DNA from: Isoetes taiwanensis
Taxonomy: Eukaryota; Streptophyta; Lycopodiopsida; Isoetales; Isoetaceae
Length of the DNA: 64,000 nucleotides
Assembly (NCBI GenBank): GCA_021234155.1
Contig: JAJEKV010000041.1
Span: forward strand, 8,752,917 to 8,816,916
Direction of reading: 5' to 3'
The position numbers were made by a program, and so were the translations under genes. How positions within the stretch are numbered: position 1 is the first letter of the stretch; each line of letters starts with the position of its first letter. Under the pieces are notes generated by a model, which saw only the letters and a program-made list of their open reading frames with translations, was not told the DNA's origin and did no database searches. Positions 11,918 through 22,700 of the stretch are shown here, piece after piece.

Positions 11918-12541
11918 TGATGCCGGATTTCCCCACATCCGCATGCATTCGGCCTTCTAAAGCATCGATGAGATCATATATGATGCTGCTGCTATGGAAA
12001 GAAAAAAATTTGTAAAGAGAGAATGCGAAGATATAAAGAATGGAAAAATGGAAAAAAAAAAAAAAAAAAAAAAGGAAGAATGGTAGATAGGACTATATGG
12101 AAAAGATATAAGAAAATAAATGGGTGCACCACTTTATTCATGAAAATAATATAAAACAGCTTCAAGACATCTTGCATGGGGAAAGAGGTCTGCCACACCA
12201 CCTTCCCAGGGCTGCCACTACCCTTGCTCCATGTGAGATTCTAGAGCCCGAGAGGAGGAGAGCAAGTCCCCTATTTATAACTTTTTTGATAAATCTTGGC
12301 CATCCACTTGGCATGATCTTGGCCCTTCTTTTTGACACATCATCAATCTCCCCAATTTTGTCTTCTTCTCCCTTTAACAACTTTCGTCTTTTTCTATAAC
12401 AATAAGAACAATTTGATCAAGGCCGTTAAATTGTAACAACAAACACAAATGCATCTAGGCCCTTGATCTTCTCCCCCCTTCTTAGACCATTAAATAGTAA
12501 TTCTTCTATGTTGATCTGGATTTGCCAAAAATCCGGTGGTG
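11918..12541 (-). repeat. 3' LTR of the small LTR element
   Basis: Left copy of the direct repeat. It starts TGATGCCGGATTTCCCC on the plus strand. It diverges from the right copy mainly in the middle (about 12050-12170) and at its inner end (12531-12541), where the expected terminal TG of the minus-strand reading is mutated. Confidence 0.8.
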
Positions 12542-12813
12542 ATGGCAAAGAATGGCTGGGGGAGGGGGGGGGGAGAAAAGAAAGAACATCGGAATGTTTT
12601 TTTGCTGCTTGATCATTCTTTCTTCTCTTCTGCGGGTCCAGCAGTAGCAAGCAAAGGTGGCTTCATCCTTCTGTTATTTGTTCGGCAAAACCGGTAGCTT
12701 CTGAGGCGAAGGCAATAGAGATGGACAATTCTTCTTCCTTGTTTTCTTGCAGATCGACAGAGTCTTGGCAGCAATAGATCTTGGCAGCAACAAAAAATCA
12801 TCATGGCATTCTG

Positions 12814-12876
12814 CCTTCTTTTCTTTTCTTTTCTTTTCTTTTCTTTTCTTTTCTTTTCTTTTCTTTTCTTTTCTTT
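12814..12876. repeat. (TTTTC)n microsatellite in the LTR element interior
   Basis: About 12-13 uninterrupted copies of TTTTC on the plus strand. It creates long Lys/Glu/Arg or Phe/Leu/Ser open frames on both strands that are not genes. The rest of the interior (12542-13270) has no coding sense I can see; a G-run lies near 12562-12574. Confidence 0.9.
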
Positions 12877-13271
12877 CTTGTTGAGAGAGCAAAGATCAGA
12901 GGCTAGTTTTGATTTGCAGCAGCAGCAAAGAACAGGATTAGAGGGCCGGCCTTTGCTGGCTCTCCAAAAAATAAGCCAAAGGAGAATTTCAATTTTTTGT
13001 AGCAATCTTCAGCAAGGCGCAGCTTCTCCTTCCTGTAATAGCTTCAAGCATCAACTTTTTTTTCGTTCTTCCTTGTAATTTTGCTTCTTAGAGAAATATC
13101 CTTGAACTCCTTTCTTCCATCTCATTTGCCAGAGCAAAATGCGAATAGGAGGGAATTAAAATGGGACAACAGAATATGAATGCAGAGAATAGAAAGCGGA
13201 ATTTAAGGTATGGAAGACATGATCCAGAAAAGAAACAGCAGCACCAAAGCATGATCCTGAGGAATATTTGG

Positions 13272-13289
13272 ATCTCGATAGAACCTCCA
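13272..13289 (-). promoter_or_regulatory. Primer-binding site, tRNA-Gln type
   Basis: TGGAGGTTCTATCGAGAT read 13289 to 13272, 3 nt inside the 5' LTR. The first 11 bases match what is expected from the acceptor end of a plant tRNA-Gln (TAGAACCT plus CCA). It fixes the element's orientation as minus. Confidence 0.7.
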
Positions 13290-13292
13290 AAA

Positions 13293-13881
13293 TGATGCCG
13301 GATTTCCCCACATCCGCATACATTCGACCTTCTAAAGCATCGATGAGATCAAATATGATGCTGCTGCTATGGAAAGAAAACAATTCGTAAGGAGAGAATG
13401 GGAAGATATAAAGAATGGAAAAATGGGAAAAAAAGGGGGGGGGGATGGAGGATAGGATTATGTGGTGCCGGGAATTACGGAGGAGCAGGATCCGGAGAAG
13501 ACATTTGCATGGGGAAAGAGGCCTGCCACACCACCTTCCCAGGACTGCCACTACCCTTGCTCCATGTGAGATTCTAGAGCCAGAGAGGAGGAGAGCAAGT
13601 CCCCTCAAGATATTTATAACTTTTTTGATAAATCTTGGCCATCCACTTCGCATGATCTTGGCCCTTCTTTTTGACACATCATCAATCTCCCCAATTTTGT
13701 CTTCTTCTCCCTTTAACAACTTTCGTCTTTTTCTATAACAAGAAGCACAATTTGATCAAGGCCATTAAATTGTAACAACAAACTCAAATGCATCTAGGCC
13801 CTTGATCTTCTCCCCCCTTCTTAGACCATTAAATAGTAATTCTTCCATGTTGACCCAAATTTGCCAAAAATCTGGTCAACA
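13293..13881 (-). repeat. 5' LTR of the small LTR element
   Basis: Right copy, 589 bp. On the minus strand it begins TGTTGACCAGATTTTTGG and ends CCGGCATCA. A TATAAATA-type box lies near 13617, with transcription expected toward lower coordinates. Confidence 0.8.
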
Positions 13882-14154
13882 CTTATTGCTCTGTTACTCT
13901 GTGCTCGTTTCAGTCTACGAGCATATAAGCAAACTAGAAAGACTCAAATCCTGCAATATTTGATTAAGTGGAAACACTTACCAACGGAAGATGCTACTTG
14001 GGTTCTTAAGGCAGATCTCGATAAGGCTTACCCAGACTTTATACGACAATGCCAGGGTCGAACCATCCACGATGCCATCGACTCCAACTCCGACGGTAAG
14101 CAGTTGAGTGCTAGATTTGGCAGGAATCATGCAGCGGGGCTAGATGCATCCTAG
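13882..14154 (+). pseudogene. Chromodomain (C-terminal) fragment of a Ty3/gypsy integrase
   Basis: Plus-strand frame ending at the stop 14152-14154 encodes QYLIKWKHLPTEDATWV followed by DLDKAYPDFIRQCQGR. This is the chromodomain that ends the polyprotein of chromoviral gypsy elements (compare the typical YLVKWKGLPxEDATWE). Nothing upstream of the small LTR element continues the polyprotein, so only the tail of this older element survives. About 130 bp downstream lies a possible polypurine tract. An alternative host chromodomain protein is unlikely given this layout. Confidence 0.75.
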
Positions 14155-14286
14155 GATTGGGGATGGGCATGTAGACATGACAAGACGCATTCGTCTATGG
14201 CTATAATAGGAACATTGCCATTCCTTATGCCGAGACGAATAGAAGGCCTTAGGCAGGACTCCCTTCTTCTTTATTTTCATTTTTTT

Positions 14287-14294
14287 AAAGGGGG
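14287..14294 (+). promoter_or_regulatory. Possible polypurine tract of the older gypsy element
   Basis: AAAGGGGG is directly followed by TGGTCCCTTC, the arrangement expected at the start of a 3' LTR, and sits 133 bp after the chromodomain stop. The matching LTR end and 5' LTR were not found. Confidence 0.45.
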
Positions 14295-14339
14295 TGGTCC
14301 CTTCAACCACAATCTCTAGATTATTTTGTAAGTACTGAT

Positions 14340-14700
14340 ATACTTTCTAGCCGACAACGTGTTGACTCACGCTTTACGAAACATGTTGGTCAATAAAAGT
14401 AAAACTTTAGCTTAGGGGTGATTCATACTTGTTGACTTGAAAATTGTTGACTTACGCTTTACCATGGTCAATAAAAGTCAAACATTTGCTTGGGGGTGAT
14501 TCACACTTCTTGACTTGAAAGTTGTTGACTTACACAATTTATGCCTTAACATAATGCATAGAATAGCATAGGTCAAAATTGTTGACTTATGCTTTAACCA
14601 AATGCTTGGGGGTGATTCACACTTGTTGACTTGGTACACAATATGCCTTAACATAATCCATTCATTTGGCATTTGTTGATTTGGCAATTGTTGATTTGGT
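14340..14700. repeat. Degenerate 80-bp tandem repeats rich in TTGAC
   Basis: Roughly three and a half imperfect units share GTTGACTTACGCTTTA, GGTCAATAAAAGT and GGGGGTGATTCACACTT. TTGAC occurs seven times on the plus strand and GGTCAA two to three times. TTGAC(C/T) is the core bound by plant WRKY factors (W-box). The block lies where the older gypsy element's 3' LTR should be. Confidence 0.7.
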
Positions 14701-15130
14701 AACATGTGGAACATTGAATGCATGTGGGATATTTGAGCCCATTACTAAAAAAAAAGGGTGGACGAGGATTACATTTTGAAAGGTTATGACACTCGGGCCT
14801 GTAACTGAAGATTACACGCCAGTGAGTCATAGCTCTTTCATCATCTAATCTCTATCCACACTCTTCAATGAAGCAGCAAAAAACTATTTATATATGCGCA
14901 CGAATTTTGTGATATATGCATGTGGGATATTGCTAACTTTGTGTTAGATTTGTGCTAATTTTGGGGTTGCTGTTTTGGCGATATTTTGTGGCCAAAGCAT
15001 GCCTGATATTTGAGCCCATTATAACGGAACCGCATACCGTAGAATTATAAAGTTCTTTAAACGTTTGTGGTGTTGATAAACACCAAATTACAATAAAAAG
15101 GGATCTAATATTAAAAAACATACAACAGCT
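14701..15130. other. Intergenic stretch, no gene seen
   Basis: A phrase reading about GGATATTTGAGCCCATTA occurs at about 14727 and again near 15006, so a degenerate repeat is present. A tRNA-like run on the minus strand (about 14835-14770) is too poor to call. No coding sense. Confidence 0.4.
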
Positions 15131-17509
15131 TTAGGACAAGTCCATGGTCTTTAGTACCTCCAACACTTTTGTGCTTTTCTCATCATATCGATTTCAAAAT
15201 GCACGGACCTCCATATAAGCAATTACGTTCACTTCTGTTATTAGCTTCTCCAAGTAAGGTACCATAGTCTTCAACAGGTAATCACCGTCATTTATGTCAA
15301 GCACGAAGGACCTTGGTGTGATGCGTGAATCGCATTATTCTTAAAATTCACGCACTGTAAGGATCAATCAACAAAGTTGTCCTCATGCTAAATTGACATT
15401 TCTCATAAACTTTTGTGAGTTTTTTGATGTAGCAAGAAGTTCCTCCTTTCATTTTCAAAGGATGCACCATCCATTTGAAAAAAAAACTTATCCACTAAGG
15501 ACTGAGGAATGAAATACCTCAGGCAGCTAATCACTGAGTGATTGGAATACCATATACCAACAGCAAAAATGCTCTCGGTGATCTAATTGCATGAATCAGA
15601 CCCCCTAGCCCGACAAAGAAGAACCTCTTTTCTTGATGGAAGAAGTTGGATACCTTCCACCACATCAGGTACTGCTTTAGCCTTTTTGAAAACCTTGTAC
15701 AAGATATCCTCTGGCTCAATAACCAAAAGCTTCTTGCCAACAACACTAGCACTGTGCAATGACAACTATTAGAAAAATTATATCAAGATAACAAAGTGAA
15801 AAAAACACACTATAATCACCTTAGTTTCTTAGTTATTGATTTGGATGGAGCTCGTTTCCTGGAGGAAACCTGCTTGGAATTATTCTTAGAAGGAGATTCT
15901 CCAACTGATGCCAAATCAGTTTCTTCCTCTGTGATTGTCTTCTCCACAATATCAGCACGTTTGTCCAAATTGGAAACATAATCATCTATATTCTTCAACA
16001 CTGCTTCACATTCTTCATCTATTACTTGCACGACATTGTCTTCAATTCTGTTAGAAATGTCAACTATAGAGTTTGAAATATCCAAACTTGAGCCTGCATC
16101 ATTCAAATTATCAAACTAAATAAGTATTTATAGAAGAAAAATCCAAAGTAGTTATACTTCACAAGAATAACTTACTTTTCAGCCTTTTACAACTATTACT
16201 TTGTTCAGCATTGTCTCTCTTCAAGTTTGGGCTTGTAGAAGATAATAAAGTGCAATCTTCAATGGATTGCATAATTATATCAGGCTCCTCCAAGTCAGCA
16301 GGTGTGCTTAATGATGGATCTTGAGTGCATTCAATGGACTGCACTGCACTATAATTGGGAGCAGATTCTAGTGCAGATCTACATGGAAGTCCAATGGACC
16401 TGAACCAATTATGAGACATCTAGCTCTCACAAGAGGGACAAGTTGATCTCTTTGAGAAATATATGTAAGCGCAAATTGGATGAAAACTGTGCATGCAATG
16501 TGCAACAATGGCTGAGACACAAAGTGGGTCATAGGCATATGTACAGAAAGAACAACTTTGTAATTTTGCAAATGCTACGGTAGAGAATTTTGGATGTTCC
16601 AAAAATGGAAGGTTGAGTTGCAGTCCAGACATCTTATTTAGAGATGAAGCTATTTCTTTCAACTTCTCCAGCCTTGGTTGGAGTCTATGTTCTTCGTCTT
16701 CTTCCTGTTTAAAAATAAAAAGAATGATGAAGCAGAAAGAAAAATTATTGAGCACTATGTAATTGCAAAGGTCATTAGCAATTACCCCTTTATGAATTTC
16801 CTCCATACTCTTGTATGCTGTTATCGCCTCCAAAAGTTCCTTTTCCTTGGAAACCAGCATTGACGACAAGAATGTAATGACAGTGGAGTGCTCACACCTG
16901 GCCTTTGCTGCTTCAATTTGCTGTTTTGCAACATCCACCTCGTAACTGCACTTCTTCCACAACTTCCTTTTTTCCTTCATTTCACTGGCTGCACTTTTAA
17001 CTCTAACATTCAAGTCATCCTTCTGCTTATCTAAGCCAGCAATCAAGGAGTTGATGACAGAATATTCCACTACACAACCAACAACGTTTGTATGAGGAAA
17101 TGATGACTCATACTCATCTTCATCCTCAACCTTAGCTGTAACACTTTTCTTCGTTTTAACCACAAATGACTGCCAGTTAATCTTTTGTCCTCTCACATGC
17201 AAAGTGAATGCCCGTGCAAAAAACTTCCCAATCTCTCCAACACAAACGTCAGTTCTTTGGTAACATCTTCTGTAGATGTTCATAAACTGATCCACAAATA
17301 GTGGATTCATTCGACTAGACTTATAAATTTGTTTGGTACCCACCAGTTTTACACAGCCAAATATTTTGCTTATCTCATCTTTAGCCACATCTGCCTTTCT
17401 TACATCTGAAGAGGTCATTGCCCTCAGAAGGCAATACAGATGTGTCAAACATCCTCCTTGTTTTCTCTTCGTTTATGGTCACTTTAGGTTGAGTTTTCTT
17501 TGTTGCCAT
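15131..17509 (-). pseudogene. Coiled-coil / RING-like protein gene, decayed
   Basis: Minus-strand gene of unknown family. ATG at 17509 (MATKKTQPKVTINEEKTRR), then a 1-nt frame change near 17455 into a long frame. Order of parts: KADVAKDEISKIFGCVKLVG; a charged, probably coiled-coil region (about 17020-16640); a RING-like finger at about 16560-16428 with CSFC, AHCMHSFHPIC and CPSC; then an acidic Ser-rich part and a Lys/Arg-rich tail ending near 15816. An 81-bp GT-AG intron (16785-16705) removes an in-frame hydrophobic run. Two more GT-AG introns fit near 16180-16100 and 15815-15752. Breaks: in-frame TAG right after CPSCES (16422-16420), a frameshift near 15605, and several stops between 15540 and 15340. 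The last part, ITPRSFVLDINDGDYLLK... to the stop at 15131, still looks protein-like. It lies on the same strand as the transposase at 19766-22814 and could be its partner in one element. Confidence 0.6.
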
Positions 17510-18755
17510 TCTATCCCTGCACCAGCTTTGAAATTATATATCACTGGAAGTTCTTCATTGTGTCTGCAAAAAACTAAACCAATCCAAATCATAGCACTAA
17601 GTATCCTGAATAGTATTAACTCTAAGAGCGTAGCAATGAATTGCTACTTTTTCCAAATAATTACTAATTGTCATGAACACCAATTACCTTGGGACTACTG
17701 TCTGCAAAATAGCAAATGCTTAGCATATCATGCTAAATAGCAGCTAACTCTTTCTAACTTAGCACTGAACTTCATCTTCTTAGCAACTGCCGCTAATAAC
17801 AATTTGAGCCTGCAAGTGTAGCACAAAATTTGCGTTCTTAATGTAACCTGCTACTTAGCAAATGTTGCCTGCAAACATAGCATGAAATCACTAAGTAACT
17901 CGGGTACACAGCACATACTAACTAGCAAGTACTGCCAGCGAAATATAGTACCAATATAACCTGTTAGCATAATTTGCTAACTGATTGTCTGCAAACATAG
18001 TACCAAATGCTAAACTCGTTAGCATCAACTACTGAACTCGCACGACCAAACATTACTAAAAGTCAGACTTTCCACGATGCCAAGCCCAAAAATTCTCCAC
18101 ACACCTGAATGCAATCCTCCACACCTGCTACATTAACCTTTGTCTTCAATATAAAAGCATGAAATATAATAGAATGAAACCATTTCCACATTATTTACCA
18201 TTCCCAAAGATTTGTCAACAAAGATTAGATGCTTACCACTAAAACAACTTTTCTTGAGTCTGGGAAATTGTTCAGATGAGCAATTTGATCCGAGCTCTTT
18301 ACAAAGCAGGGTAATGGGATCTCGATTGTCCGGCAATCGATTGTTTTTAGAATGGTACAAATAACCGAATTCGATAATTATCTGGCGTGGAAGCAAAGAT
18401 CCACAAAGAATTTACTCGCCGCTTAACCAAGTAGGGAAATGGGATTTCGATTGGGGATTTTGTTGAATCTAATGACTGGCAATTGTTTAGAATGGTACAA
18501 ATAACGGATTTCGATAATTACTGCTGTAGGAGCAGTACAGTCACAGCAATTTGATCCGGCCAGTTAACCAAGCAATGTACGGGGATCTCGATGGGGAGCA
18601 GCTATGTTTCTGAATCCGATCCAAGAAACTCCAAGAAAGTAGGAAAGGGGGAAAGGTTCGACGGTTTAGGATCCCATGGGCAGGATTTAGTGCTAAAATA
18701 AAATTTAAAAATTCAGTTAAACCCCCTTAATTAGCGCTATTATTTAGGGCTAAAA
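17510..18755. other. Upstream region of the RING-like gene with a TAGCA-rich tract
   Basis: No coding sense was recognised. Bases 17690-18040 are rich in TTAGCA/TGCTAA words in both orientations. Near 18240-18230 the minus strand has a good splice donor (TTTTAGTG/GTAAGC), so part of this region may be a 5' untranslated exon and intron of the RING-like gene; a GTGCAG acceptor sits just above its ATG. Confidence 0.35.
18300..18590. repeat. Imperfect tandem duplication, about 130-bp unit
   Basis: Shared phrases recur in order: GGGATCTCGAT or GGGATTTCGAT; GGCAAT..TTGTTT; TAGAATGGTACAAATAAC; TTCGATAATTA; CAGTTAACCAAG-like. Units start near 18309 and 18433, with a partial third near 18575. The block lies just 5' of the minus-strand RING-like gene, so it is a possible promoter duplication. 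Confidence 0.65.
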
Positions 18756-18947
18756 ATGGCATCATTTATGCCACCCGTAGCGTGCGAGGACCCTACCAAT
18801 TACATAAAGGAGCATAAGTTGGATGACTCTTGGGACATATATGGTGAAATTATCACCAAGATTATAGTGGATGAATATGACGAAGATATGAACAGAATGA
18901 AGGCCTTATGTACAATGCCTTCATGGACTGAATCTGTTCTACTGTAA
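18756..18947 (+). CDS. Small ORF of unknown function
   Basis: A 63-aa frame from a true ATG: MASFMPPVACEDPTNYIKEH, then an acidic region (VDEYDEDMNRMKALC). No domain is recognised. It sits between two decayed minus-strand genes that may belong to one mobile element, so it may be an accessory ORF or a captured exon. Coding status is uncertain. Confidence 0.25.
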   Translation: MASFMPPVACEDPTNYIKEHKLDDSWDIYGEIITKIIVDEYDEDMNRMKALCTMPSWTESVLL

Positions 18948-19090
18948 CTTTTATAGATGTGGATTTGCTTTCATAACTCTTTTGAGTACTTGTAAAATTA
19001 TATTAATATTAATATTTAAGGTTGAGCAAGTTTTAGATTTAATACTTTATAAATACTAATAACTTTTAACATTTCTTATTGGATTAGAAG

Positions 19091-19599
19091 TTGAGGAATT
19101 TTGAAATTGAAGAGGAATTTATACTTGGAGCAGAGGTTGAACCAGATGAAAGGGAACCTGTACATGTACATGGAGCAGAGGTTGAACCAAATGAACCACC
19201 GTCTACTTTAGGGACTGAAGCAGAATATGAACCAGATGTACCATTCTCTTGTGGCTTAGGTATAAAGCAAGATTCCTTACCAGCTTGCCTGGATTATGGG
19301 AACAGGTCGAACAGATCGAAAGCAAAAGCATCAGAGATGAAATGCTAAAAATAATTTGGGCAATTCACATAGTCCATGATCCTGATCCTTGGGGAAGAAA
19401 TCGGTTGCCAAGTGCACACGAGTCAACTGTGTTGTGTGAGGGCTGGAGTGGGTTTCCAATTGCAAGAGAAGCAACAGTGGCCTCTGCCACAGCTAGTGCT
19501 AACATTATATGGCGCTCCGGAAATCTTACGAGAATAGATGCAATACCTATGAGATTTCAGCCACCACAGGATATAATAGTTAGGCATGAAAGAAGTTGA
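19091..19599 (+). pseudogene. Broken plus-strand ORFs of unknown function
   Basis: A first frame (19091-19348) carries a two-copy repeat GAEVEPDE / GAEVEPNE followed by an acidic stretch. A second frame (19249-19599) overlaps it and encodes LPGLWEQVEQIESKSIRDEM and later DPDPWGRNRLPSAHE. The first phrase resembles the C-terminal part of the LINE protein at 30510-30570, where LWQQVESIQKIFIREEL is encoded, but the match does not continue. Most likely relics; function unknown. Confidence 0.3.
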
Positions 19600-19765
19600 T
19601 CTATTTTGTAAAGTTTTCAATAACAAGAACCATGTTTTGAAATAAGTTGAGGTACTCTACCACAATGTAATATAAATCATATTTCACTAGCATTTTTCTC
19701 TTTCATATTACTTTTCTCCAACATATAATCTATTTCAATGATAACAATAATGTGTTTCATAGAAG

Positions 19766-22700
19766 CTATTCCAGATCATGTAGCATTTCAGGCAAACTTC
19801 CCAATAGCATCTCATGCACATCAGTAGATAATGCATAAGCTGCAAAAGCATCTTCTACCTTATGATTTACTTTTGGCATTGCAAGCTTTGCTCCAATAGT
19901 AGACTCTGCAGGTACAAGAACTTCTTTGTCATCCAATAACTTATACCTGTGATGACAACTAGGCAATTTTCGATAGCAATACGCTGATATGACTGTTTCA
20001 CCTGTATAATGACAATTTTTGTAATCGTTAATAACATTATCTTGCAAAACAAACTTTGCTTTCTTGCAAAGACGGATATAGTATGGCATATTTTCTTCAT
20101 TTCCTGGTGCAGTAAAAGAAGCAAACATGTCACCTACCTGTACTAGATCTTCTAGCTCTTCATTTTCATTTGCAAAAGCAGTAGTTTTCTCATTCTCTAC
20201 TTCACAATGAGTACTTACTCAGGGTACTAGCTTGTTTAATTGCCACTTCCCACATAATGAAATGGACTCACAAGCATCCCATTCAAAGTTAATGCAAGCA
20301 TTGCAGAAGCAAGATAATGATCTCACCATTACTAAGGTGGGGTTAGTTGGACTTATAGAAGCTATAGCATGCAATTTTTGAATACGAGGAAGAGGTTGCA
20401 CATCCAATGCATTGGTTCTATCAATATCTGACTCCTTCACTTCCCAGTATACTCTGTTAACATAAGATTGCTTGCTCCTCAGGACAACACAAGCATCATG
20501 TGCACCTCTAATCTCTGTTCCATGTTCTCGTAATTGTTTGGCTGCAAGTACCTGCTTGGCCTTGGCAGACTCTCCATCATGTTCACCTTTTCCATGCACA
20601 GAACCAAAGTAGTTCCATTGTAAAAGAATGCTATATTAAACATGGTACCTGGTAACGAAATATAAATTTTTTCTGGACTTGTATTGTGCAACACAACCAT
20701 CAGACCACACAATATGATAATGTACATGAGATCCACCATTTTCTTTCAGCCATGTCGGATGAAGCTTTAAATGCATGCTGTACAAAATGTGTATCATGAT
20801 TTCTGTCATCAGAAATATACAAGTGAACAGTCTTCTTCAAGATGCAATTTAACTTTAACATGGTAATCTGTATCTTTATAGCAATTTGATATGCATTCCA
20901 ATGTTCTGACTGAACCTCTTTGAAAGGCTTCAATGTATAATTTTTTGCAAAGTCAACCACTGATATCACTAAATCATATCTCAGGTTTTGAACACGTCTT
21001 CTGACTTCTTTGCTTTGCCAGTGAGCTGCAAAGTTGTGATGGATAAATATTTTCATGTGTATATTTGCCAATTGACTTTATTTTCAATGTCATTTTTAGT
21101 TTCTTTTGGACACAAGATAATGTTCTGCTTACCACAGTTCTTGCAATCACTTGTAATACAATTTAATTTGTGCCACTCGTCACTATCATGTTTTGGACAA
21201 ACCATACTCCTCCATAGAGTGCTGACATTACAGTATGTATGCTTGTGAGCCCGACAAATTCCATCATTTTTGTTAGCAGCACAAACTTCACAATTGCAGC
21301 TACAATTGATGTGGAGCTTAGCCCTCATAGAACTAAATGCCTTCCTGAAGTTCTCTGCTTACTCATGCTTGACACAACAACGTGTGTTTCTTTCCTTCAA
21401 CTTCCTTACACAATCTGATGCCAGTGTCTGCCTCTGGGTGTTGCTCCACAAAGTTCTGGTATAGTTCAGCCTGTACATTCAGACCACCATAGTTAATTAA
21501 AGATTTTGTATGTGCAATTGAGTACATGCGGAGTCAAAATGTACTAACATGTACACATAATGTACTAACATGTACTCAGATGTACTCAGATGTACTCAGA
21601 TGTACTTACAATATAATTAAGGAGAACAGAATACACATGACACATGTACATTAAATACATGTGGCATAATAAAGTAGCAGTGTGGGTACATTACTATACC
21701 CTAGAGCATACATTCTTAAAGTCCATAGGTAGTATCTGAAAGTCTGAGTACAAGATATGTATTTTATAGACATGTATAAGATACAATATTATGCAATATC
21801 TAATCTATACATTGGTTAAGAATTTTGGAGTCACTACATAAATAAAAAAGTCAGATTTAGTATAATATACATGGTCAATAAATGTAAGCAGACCAATAAA
21901 GGCGATTGCATATGTAAAACTAAATAAAAGTGAATACATAAATGATAGATCAGTCATTAGAAAGCATTCATACATCAAAAAAAAAAAAGATACTATAAAT
22001 TCCAATAAAAGTGAACATATACACGATGGATCAGTCATTAGAAAGCATTCCATACAATAAAGAATGAAATACCTGTGGTATATCAAGAAACTGGATTGCC
22101 TGATGCCTTTTCTTTCTTACATCCCTGTATTTAGGCGAAACCTTAGTGTTGTTTAACCAAAATTGGATGACTAATTGCTTTGTATCTTTGTCCAAGCAAT
22201 CAGATCTTCTCTTTCTACCTGCTAATGCCCATATAGTTGGACCTGCAATTTTCATTCTCTTTCTTCTGCCTGCAGCATATGACAAATTTCGAGGATGGCA
22301 ATTCAACATTTTTGAAGCAACTCCTTTTAGCTTCAATTCCCCATTCTTCCCAACAATCATGGATAAAACAGAGTGTTTGGGTGCCAACTTGTCACTGATA
22401 TTAGAAGATTTAACCTCTTCTAATTCATCTTTGAGATTTTGTAACAATGAATGTTTCACCATTGCTTCTGAAGGTAGTCCAATCACAGGTTTAAACAACC
22501 CCAATAACCTGTTGTCTTGCAAGCTCCTGGAAACCAATACCTCTCTTTGACCAGGAGATAGAGAACTGACTTCATTTCTAAAGCATTCAACAATCTTTTC
22601 TACTATTTTTCCTGATTTTTTTGGTGATGTACCTGGAATATGATCCGCCATTCTCACTGTTGACAATATATCTCTCTGTCACTTCATTCAGCATGTCATT

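Larger units (their letters stand above)
11918..13881 (-). mobile_element. Non-autonomous LTR retrotransposon (TRIM-like), 1.96 kb
   Basis: Two direct repeats (11918-about 12541 and 13293-13881) bound an internal region of only about 750 bp. The element ends TG...CA and is flanked by the identical 5-bp target duplication CTTAT (11913-11917 and 13882-13886). Read on the minus strand the right repeat is the 5' LTR: it has a TATAAATAGG-type box (near 13617), and 3 nt beyond its end lies TGGAGGTTCTATCGAGAT (13289-13272), a match to the 3' end of plant tRNA-Gln as I remember it. No gag, pol or clear polypurine tract was found, so it would need proteins from another element. Confidence 0.85.

Noticed and set aside
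12613-13078. Long Lys/Glu-rich and Phe/Leu-rich open frames on both strands
   Set aside because: They are translations of the (TTTTC)n microsatellite and show no conserved part outside it.
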